Source: Bacillota bacterium (lineage in GTDB: Bacteria > Bacillota > Clostridia > Christensenellales > SZUA-584). Taken from it: a stretch of 64,000 nucleotides of DNA. Every line of letters begins with the position of its first letter. Position 1 is the first letter of the stretch. The stretch is from positions 186,001-250,000 of the forward strand of contig JAEYKW010000015.1 in assembly GCA_023408075.1 (NCBI GenBank), written 5' to 3'. Under the pieces are notes generated by a model. That model was not told where the DNA came from. It worked only from the letters and a program-made list of their open reading frames with translations, and ran no database searches. The translations under genes and the position numbers were made by a program. Below, piece by piece: positions 60,001 through 64,000 of this stretch.

Positions 60001-60179
60001 ACGAGCACATAACCCAAACCTTTATACGTCTGGAATTCCATATAGACTTGCGGGACCATATTGAACAACCCAAAAGCATCGTCCGAGAAAAAAATCCACA
60101 CGGAGCCAACCAAGAGGTACGCCAGTGAAATAATGATGGCTTCTTTCAGTATAAAAGGCTTTTTATTTTGTGCGCTCAT
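57015..60179 (-). CDS. Hybrid sensor histidine kinase with GAF, two PAS and two receiver domains
   Basis: A 1054-aa membrane-bound hybrid kinase. Two transmembrane helices (about 13-31 and 57-76) flank a short extracellular loop; a coiled-coil follows, then a GAF-like domain (about 120-285), two PAS domains (about 300-410 and 415-535), HisKA with the phospho-His in SNMSHEIRTPLNAIIG (about 563), HATPase (DNGIGV, GAGLGLAI), and two receiver domains, the first with VFVDWQMPEMNG and the second with AILMDIQMPVMDG and AMTANVF. It overlaps the Hpt gene by 17 nt and stands downstream of the HD-GYP regulator. The three genes form a phosphorelay operon. Confidence 0.93.
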   Translation of the reverse strand: MSAQNKKPFILKEAIIISLAYLLVGSVWIFFSDDAFGLFNMVPQVYMEFQTYKGLGYVLVTDVLLFIILSGLVTRLKNQQASLDKLVKERTAELENTVTRLKESETEKDRLLENMQRQLLFEQLIFELAQNFFNADIENVDAELDAALKKIRDYTDEDRICYIRYDWDNKRFDLKSQQNKSGLPPLERDWTQSSFENSQDMIHAHLCEDIFSIDDTEKSDTRMAHFLQEDGIRSFISIPVVSSGKPRGFIGLYSIGEVKTWKPYALSVMSIFAQMIKNFYDRSDKEEAIKISNTHMSVILESTRDGISLMDRDGNIILSNSAFAEQLGRLLGDVVGHNIKELIPTDRYSVTGLVFKKVMETGIPDVYHVINDDRYYEGSIYPVVGYDGKIEAVAAFIADITRRTNNERDIFRTHKMLEELIQNAPVGIYWKDINGRYLGCNQVMAQSLDTTPEEMIGETNRKFMEVNVAAESTQHDRMVIESKTACLNYYRSMVTRKGILRLFKVNKVPLVNENGDVYALLGVAEDVTEQRQKEKELIQAKQDASTANRAKSDFLSNMSHEIRTPLNAIIGLTHVAAQSDDSSQIKDLLEKVNMSSKHLLSIVNDILDLSRIEAGKMSVNHSETDLIAAIEEVFGIVMQRADEKKQHLDLYIDNELPRYVMSDEIRFKQVLINLLFNAVKFTPEHGEIVVRAQVQKKHENKVIARFSVTDNGIGVDKNTVDKLFYPFEQEDGTPTREFKGAGLGLAICRSIVELMGGEIGATGEKGKGSTFYFVLPLEAAEEKPASINVAFEDLNVLVVDDDKETCAYMTSLFSQFGVQSNWVDTGKDALAAVRSAKPPYNVVFVDWQMPEMNGIETVKEIRKIAGPDTFVIMFSMFEWGEIEQQAKAAGVSMFLTKPVLPSRLFNMLSQICKKPAILRKQVWNGDEFLAGRRILVAEDVEINQFILNELLKHTKVQIIQAADGKRALELFSENQGAFDAILMDIQMPVMDGIEATRQIRSSNVPNAKKVPIIAMTANVFKEDIDRMLMAGMDAHIGKPIDPDLLMKTLRNFVI

Positions 60180-60546
60180 CCGCCGTCCCTCCGTTCAGTT
60201 GGTAAATTGCACTGCACACAGGCTTGCAGGCTTGTTCCAATTCGGCAAGCATGGCTTTTGCCTGTTTCGTGTCTCCTTTTTTAAGGCACAGATGAATCTT
60301 CGATGCGATAAGGGAAATCTCCGTCAATCCAATGTTCGCTGCCGTCCCCTTTATGCTGTGGGCTTCATATGCAGCGTTTATATAGTCTCCCCTCTCCATT
60401 ACCGCCGCGAGCTTCTTTGACGGATCATCTTTGAAAAAAAGCCGGAGTAATTCGGCATAGAAAGCCGCATTATCCGACATACGCTTTATCGCGGTCTCAT
60501 AATCGACACCCGGAATACGGGCAAGCATAGCTTCCAGACTGTTCAT
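60163..60546 (-). CDS. Histidine phosphotransfer (Hpt) protein
   Basis: A 127-aa four-helix Hpt protein with the phospho-acceptor His63 in YEAHSIKGTAANIG. It probably carries phosphate from the hybrid kinase's receivers to the HD-GYP response regulator, or the reverse. The stop overlaps the kinase start region by 17 nt and it follows the HD-GYP gene by 14 nt, so expression is coupled. Confidence 0.93.
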   Translation of the reverse strand: MNSLEAMLARIPGVDYETAIKRMSDNAAFYAELLRLFFKDDPSKKLAAVMERGDYINAAYEAHSIKGTAANIGLTEISLIASKIHLCLKKGDTKQAKAMLAELEQACKPVCSAIYQLNGGTADERTK

Positions 60547-60560
60547 GGCAGGCCTCCAGA

Positions 60561-61619
60561 TTATTGTCGTTCGTCTCCATGCTCATTAAGGATACTGATA
60601 AATTTGTCTTCAATCTCTAAGAATACGCCAATCAGCTTTGGATCAAAAAGTTTCCCCTTTTCTTCTAAAATGATTTGCTTTGCCATATCGTGTGAATAGG
60701 CAGGCTTGTAAACACGCGGATTGACAAGAGCGTCATACACATCGGCAACAGCGACCACACGCGCCGCAAAAGGTATCTGCATACCGGACAATTTATCCGG
60801 GTACCCGTTTCCGTCCCACCGTTCATGATGGTGTCTGCAAATCTCGCGGGCATATCTGATAAAAAGCTCATCATCTTGATTGGCTATCGAATCGATAAAC
60901 CGGCTGCCGATTTCTGAATGGGTTTTCATAACCTCCATTTCTTCGGCAGTCAGCGGGCCGGGCTTGGTCAATATGCTGTCGGGAATACTGACTTTGCCAA
61001 TATCGTGGAGCGATGAAGCCCTTGCAATCAGTTCAATCGTACACGAATCAATTTCCCCCGGATAAATGCTGTTTTCATAGATGTACTCAAGCTGCGCTTC
61101 ACACAAAAGGCGGATTCGCTTTACATGCTGTCCTGATTCAAGGCTTCTGTATTCAATAATGGATGTAATCGCATCGTAAATGGATTCGCGCATGCTGAGT
61201 ATCTTCTTCGCCTGCTGCTCCGCGAGCTCGCGCAGATGGTTCTGATATCTCTTCAATTGAATATGGTTATCAACGCGGCACTTGACGATATGCATGTTAA
61301 ATGGCTTTGTGATGTAATCAATCGCGCCTTCTTTGAGACCCCGGCTTTCATCACATTCCGAATCGAGTGCGCTGATCATGATCACAGGGATATTTTTTGT
61401 CATGGCATCCTGCTTTAATTGCCGCAAAACTTCATATCCGTCCAGTTTGGGCATCATGATATCAAGCAATATCAAAGACAGATCATACGGGTGCTGCCGA
61501 ACAAAATCCAAAGCCTGCTGTCCATCACAAGCTTCATAGACATGGTAAGAGTCCATGAGTATGTTATTGAGAATTTTGCGATTTACATCAATGTCGTCGA
61601 CAATAAGAATGCTGTCCAT
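60561..61619 (-). CDS. Response regulator with HD-GYP c-di-GMP phosphodiesterase domain
   Basis: 352 aa. The receiver domain (about 2-125) has acidic residues in IVDDID and the phospho-acceptor Asp53 in LILLDIMMPKLDG. The HD-GYP domain (about 145-345) has His205-Asp206 in ASSLHDIGKVSIPD and the signature HHHERWDGNGYPDKLSG (Gly272-Tyr273-Pro274), complete for hydrolysis of cyclic di-GMP to GMP. AGGGAGTGACC stands before the ATG at 61619. First gene of the phosphorelay operon with Hpt and the hybrid kinase, so kinase input should change c-di-GMP level. Confidence 0.95.
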   Translation of the reverse strand: MDSILIVDDIDVNRKILNNILMDSYHVYEACDGQQALDFVRQHPYDLSLILLDIMMPKLDGYEVLRQLKQDAMTKNIPVIMISALDSECDESRGLKEGAIDYITKPFNMHIVKCRVDNHIQLKRYQNHLRELAEQQAKKILSMRESIYDAITSIIEYRSLESGQHVKRIRLLCEAQLEYIYENSIYPGEIDSCTIELIARASSLHDIGKVSIPDSILTKPGPLTAEEMEVMKTHSEIGSRFIDSIANQDDELFIRYAREICRHHHERWDGNGYPDKLSGMQIPFAARVVAVADVYDALVNPRVYKPAYSHDMAKQIILEEKGKLFDPKLIGVFLEIEDKFISILNEHGDERQ

Positions 61620-61794
61620 GGTCACTCCCTGATATTGATGCGGATTTGAAGATAAAATTATACTTTTTATATATTTAAACAATTTTGAACATTATTAAAC
61701 AACCTATACAAGATCTGATTATCGAATCCTTATTAAATCATCAGTAAATCAGAAAGTCATCAGCAGAATTCGTAGGTCTTTAATTCAAGGCCAT

Positions 61795-61827
61795 GAAAAA
61801 GGCTTCGCCCTAAGACGAAGCCTTCTA
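61795..61827 (-). terminator. Terminator of the sugar ABC transporter ATPase gene
   Basis: Minus strand: AGAAGGCTTCGTC-TTA-GGGCGAAGCCTT then TTTC. Confidence 0.85.
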
Positions 61828-61848
61828 TGTATATTGAGAATCAGTTGT

Positions 61849-62967
61849 TTAATAAAGCAGGTTTTTCTCGGTTTCGGGATCAAACAAATGCATCTGACTT
61901 TCAGGAATCGTGAACTGAATGTAATTCACTTTTCCGGGCTCAAACTCACGCGGATTGATATCTGTAGTCTGCACGCGAATGACCACATCTTTCTCGCCGA
62001 CAATCACATGCAGATACATTTCACTGCCCATCATTTCAGATACGTCTACTTTGGCTGTGAACGCGTTTTTCTCGCCTGAAGGCACCACATTGATATGCTC
62101 CGGCCTGATGCCCAATACGACCTTGCCGGGAGCCTGACAATTCTGCTTCAGTATCTTTTGCTTGTCGGATGCGAGCACGACATCAACACCCGCAACCTCT
62201 ATAACATAATCGCTGCCCGCTAATTTCAGCTCCGCATCAAAAAAGTTCATCTGCGGTGTTCCGATAAAACCGGCCACAAACTTGTTCGCCGGACGATGGA
62301 ACACATCCTGAGACGAACCGATCTGCATAATAAAACCGTCCTTCATGATGACGATACGGTCGCCGAGCGTCATCGCCTCGATCTGATCGTGCGTCACATA
62401 GATGAACGTTGTGTCAATTCTTTCGCGAAGCTTGATAATTTCAGCACGCATCTGGTTTCTCAGTTTGGCATCAAGGTTCGAGAGCGGCTCGTCCATTAAA
62501 AACACCTTGGGTTCGCGAACGATAGCGCGCCCGATTGCGACACGCTGGCGCTGTCCGCCGGAGAGCGCCTTGGGCTTGCGTTTCAAAAGCTCCGTAATGC
62601 CCAAAATATCAGCTGCCTGATTGACCTTTTTGTCGATCTCACTCTTCTTTTCTTTGCGCAGCTTAAGCGCAAACGCAAGGTTCTCATACACTGTCATGTG
62701 CGGATAAAGCGCATAGTTCTGAAACACCATCGCGATATCCCTGTCCTTGGGCGGAACCGCATTGACGAGCCTGTCGTCAATATAAAGTTCACCCTCTGTG
62801 ATCTCTTCAAGACCGGCAACCATTCTGAGCGTGGTCGATTTGCCACAGCCCGACGGCCCGACAAGAACAATAAATTCCTTGTCATTGATCTCGAGATTGA
62901 ATTCGTGGACTGCCGTCACACTCTTGTCGTAGACCTTCTTGATGTTTTTTAGTGTTACCTTTGCCAT
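61849..62967 (-). CDS. ugpC: Sugar ABC transporter ATP-binding protein, MsmK/UgpC type
   Basis: A 372-aa ATPase of the carbohydrate-uptake type, used in Bacillota by several sugar importers. Walker A is GPSGCGKSTT, the signature LSGGQRQRVAIGRA, Walker B VFLMDEPLSNLD, and the switch His is in VTHDQ. The C-terminal OB-like regulatory domain (about 240-372) contains LGIRPEHINVV. The start MAKVTLKNIKKVY at 62967 has the preferred position; the Met at 62988 adds seven residues. Symbol chosen for the family; MsmK is equally suitable. Confidence 0.92.
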   Translation of the reverse strand: MAKVTLKNIKKVYDKSVTAVHEFNLEINDKEFIVLVGPSGCGKSTTLRMVAGLEEITEGELYIDDRLVNAVPPKDRDIAMVFQNYALYPHMTVYENLAFALKLRKEKKSEIDKKVNQAADILGITELLKRKPKALSGGQRQRVAIGRAIVREPKVFLMDEPLSNLDAKLRNQMRAEIIKLRERIDTTFIYVTHDQIEAMTLGDRIVIMKDGFIMQIGSSQDVFHRPANKFVAGFIGTPQMNFFDAELKLAGSDYVIEVAGVDVVLASDKQKILKQNCQAPGKVVLGIRPEHINVVPSGEKNAFTAKVDVSEMMGSEMYLHVIVGEKDVVIRVQTTDINPREFEPGKVNYIQFTIPESQMHLFDPETEKNLLY

Positions 62968-63247
62968 ATGAACGGCTTTACCGCGCACAGCATTCGCTCA
63001 CTGCGCAGCTCCCCATTGCCCGCAATAGTGGCAATGGATTTACAGCAGGTCTCCACACTGCTGCACCGCAAGCCGATGCGGATATGTCTTGCCTCCTTTT
63101 TTTTGCTGTTCCGGACGAGAATAAGTGGAGTCGTCCGGTACTCGCTTTTTATTGGGCTATGCCCAAATCAATAACGCACATAATCTGGCGGCCCTGTTCC
63201 GCCGTTTGTCTGCCGCCGCTGCGGCAGTTTGCAAAACCAAGGCTTTC
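62968..63247. other. Spacer with a hairpin upstream of the ATPase gene
   Basis: 280 nt. CCGGACGA (63111) and TCGTCCGG (63131) form a perfect 8-bp stem with a 12-nt loop and no T-run on the minus strand. AAAAAAAAGGAGGC lies next to it but no gene start follows. Confidence 0.45.
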
Positions 63248-63895
63248 TCAGTCTTCTACGCTTACTTTCTTTGGCTCGCATTGCAGGTGCTGTCTTAAAA
63301 TCTTTGCCGTCATGTACATCGGCAGAGACGCTCCGAACAGCAGCCAGAACCATCCGAGCAAAGCAAACACATCAAAAAAGAGAAACGGGATCGCAATCAC
63401 AGCGGCTTGAATCAGCAGCGCGAGCAAAGTCTTTGGCAAACGCGCAAACATCATCAAAAATGAGTTTTTGATATAAGCGCCAAGCTTGTTTTCATATCTT
63501 GCAACGAGCGGATAAAACCACACGGCTGCAAGCAATACGCCAACGGCAAGCACACAGGCAAATATCAAAAAAAACGTGTTGTCCGGTTCAGAATAAAACA
63601 CCGAGAACCATAAATCGCCGACGGCCAGCGCAAGACAGGCAAGCTCGAGCAGCCAGCCGAGTGTCGCTTTTTTAAAACAGATGGCAAAATCCCGAAAGAA
63701 ACCGGCAAATGACAATCCCACCGGTTCCCCGCGCAGTATACGAATAATGTATGAATAGCAAGCGGCCCCTGCCGCACCCACGGTGATAACCGGGATGCTG
63801 CAGAGGACGAACAAAAAGTTTAAGATAATCAAATCGCCTGCAACGGTCAGTTTTTGCTTGAGCCCTTCTTTAAAAGCGGCAAGTTGTTCACGCAT
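63248..63895 (-). CDS. YesL/DUF624 family membrane protein
   Basis: A 215-aa protein with five or six transmembrane helices. LIILNFLFVLCSIPVITVGAAGAACYSYIIRILRGEP and FFRDFAICFKKATLGWLLELACL are characteristic of DUF624, whose members accompany carbohydrate ABC importers in Bacillota. Its gene follows the sugar permease gene by 12 nt. Role unknown, perhaps assembly or regulation of the transporter. Confidence 0.88.
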   Translation of the reverse strand: MREQLAAFKEGLKQKLTVAGDLIILNFLFVLCSIPVITVGAAGAACYSYIIRILRGEPVGLSFAGFFRDFAICFKKATLGWLLELACLALAVGDLWFSVFYSEPDNTFFLIFACVLAVGVLLAAVWFYPLVARYENKLGAYIKNSFLMMFARLPKTLLALLIQAAVIAIPFLFFDVFALLGWFWLLFGASLPMYMTAKILRQHLQCEPKKVSVED

Positions 63896-63907
63896 CTGGT
63901 GCAGCTC

Positions 63908-64000
63908 CTACTCTTTTACCGACCCAAGTGCAACACCCGCAATGATGTGCTTCGAAAGAACGAAATACACAACGAGCAGCGGCAGGACGGAAAGCGTCAG
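63908..64000 (-). CDS. Carbohydrate ABC transporter permease, C-terminal end (MalG-like)
   Basis: The last 30 codons of a gene running off the window: LTLSVLPLLVVYFVLSKHII then AGVALGSVKE and stop. The PLLVVYF and final GxxxGSVKE segments are the usual end of the second (MalG-type) membrane component of sugar importers. With the DUF624 and UgpC/MsmK genes downstream it belongs to a sugar-uptake operon. Confidence 0.88.
   Translation of the reverse strand: MTLSVLPLLVVYFVLSKHIIAGVALGSVKE

Overview
The window reads as chromosomal DNA of a Clostridia-type member of the Bacillota. Most genes have AGGAGG-like ribosome sites and sigma-A style promoters, fatty-acid synthesis uses FabK, and there is a Tgl-type transglutaminase, a SpoIID-domain protein, PadR/HxlR/DeoR/XRE regulators, HAAS and YesL (DUF624) membrane proteins and type I dockerins. 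Several gene families here are typical of anaerobic, often spore-forming, gut or sediment Clostridia. No rRNA, CRISPR array, integrase or intact insertion sequence is visible. Species cannot be named from this sequence alone.

Layout. 1-5.2 kb: tail of a transglutaminase, an autoregulated XRE/DUF6442 pair, a lipoprotein, a GNAT enzyme, a flavin-binding protein and a secreted SH3b/endonuclease-phosphatase lipoprotein. 5.2-10 kb: an AT-richer accessory island with pentapeptide-repeat and LURP-one proteins, an Ltp-type (superinfection-exclusion-like) protein, a decayed copy of the 3' end of the endonuclease-phosphatase gene, and a tight three-gene GTPase / helical protein / zinc-ribbon cassette. 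The island ends at two tRNA-Met genes (elongator and initiator). A degenerate copy of the elongator tRNA 3' end lies on the far side of the GTPase cassette in direct orientation, as expected for a tRNA-targeted insertion. 10.3-21 kb: metabolic and transport genes, including an unusual FUSC-GNAT fusion and a DeoR/Gfo-Idh pair. 21.3-23.6 kb: an isolated phage packaging module (large and small terminase) with a ferredoxin gene between the two subunits. 23.7-39.8 kb: a five-repeat zinc-ribbon membrane protein, xylulokinase, an isochorismatase-like hydrolase, HxlR, an ABC exporter, DinB, a WbsX/methyltransferase pair, PadR/HAAS, an aminotransferase and an AlkD-like protein. 40.1-49.1 kb: one continuous minus-strand fatty-acid operon, accB-accC-accD-accA-fabH-acpP-fabK-fabD-fabG-fabF-fabZ, with many 4-nt overlaps and a palindrome at its promoter. 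49.7-56.6 kb: a surface cluster of a SpoIID protein with a dockerin inserted into it, a dockerin-bearing subtilase, and two paralogous membrane-anchored proteins with a beta-rich N-terminal domain that may act as cohesins. 57-61.6 kb: a full phosphorelay (hybrid kinase, Hpt, HD-GYP response regulator). 61.8 kb to the end: MsmK/UgpC-type ATPase, YesL-like protein and the end of a sugar ABC permease.

Intergenic space is rich in short structured repeats. The main family has two adjacent hairpins whose stems differ between copies but stay paired. A second family carries an ATCCCATG...CATGGGAT stem and a third a GGAACGGTC...GACCGTTCC palindrome. The most interesting candidates for new biology are the GTPase cassette, in which the two small proteins share a helical module, and the dockerin/putative-cohesin surface cluster.
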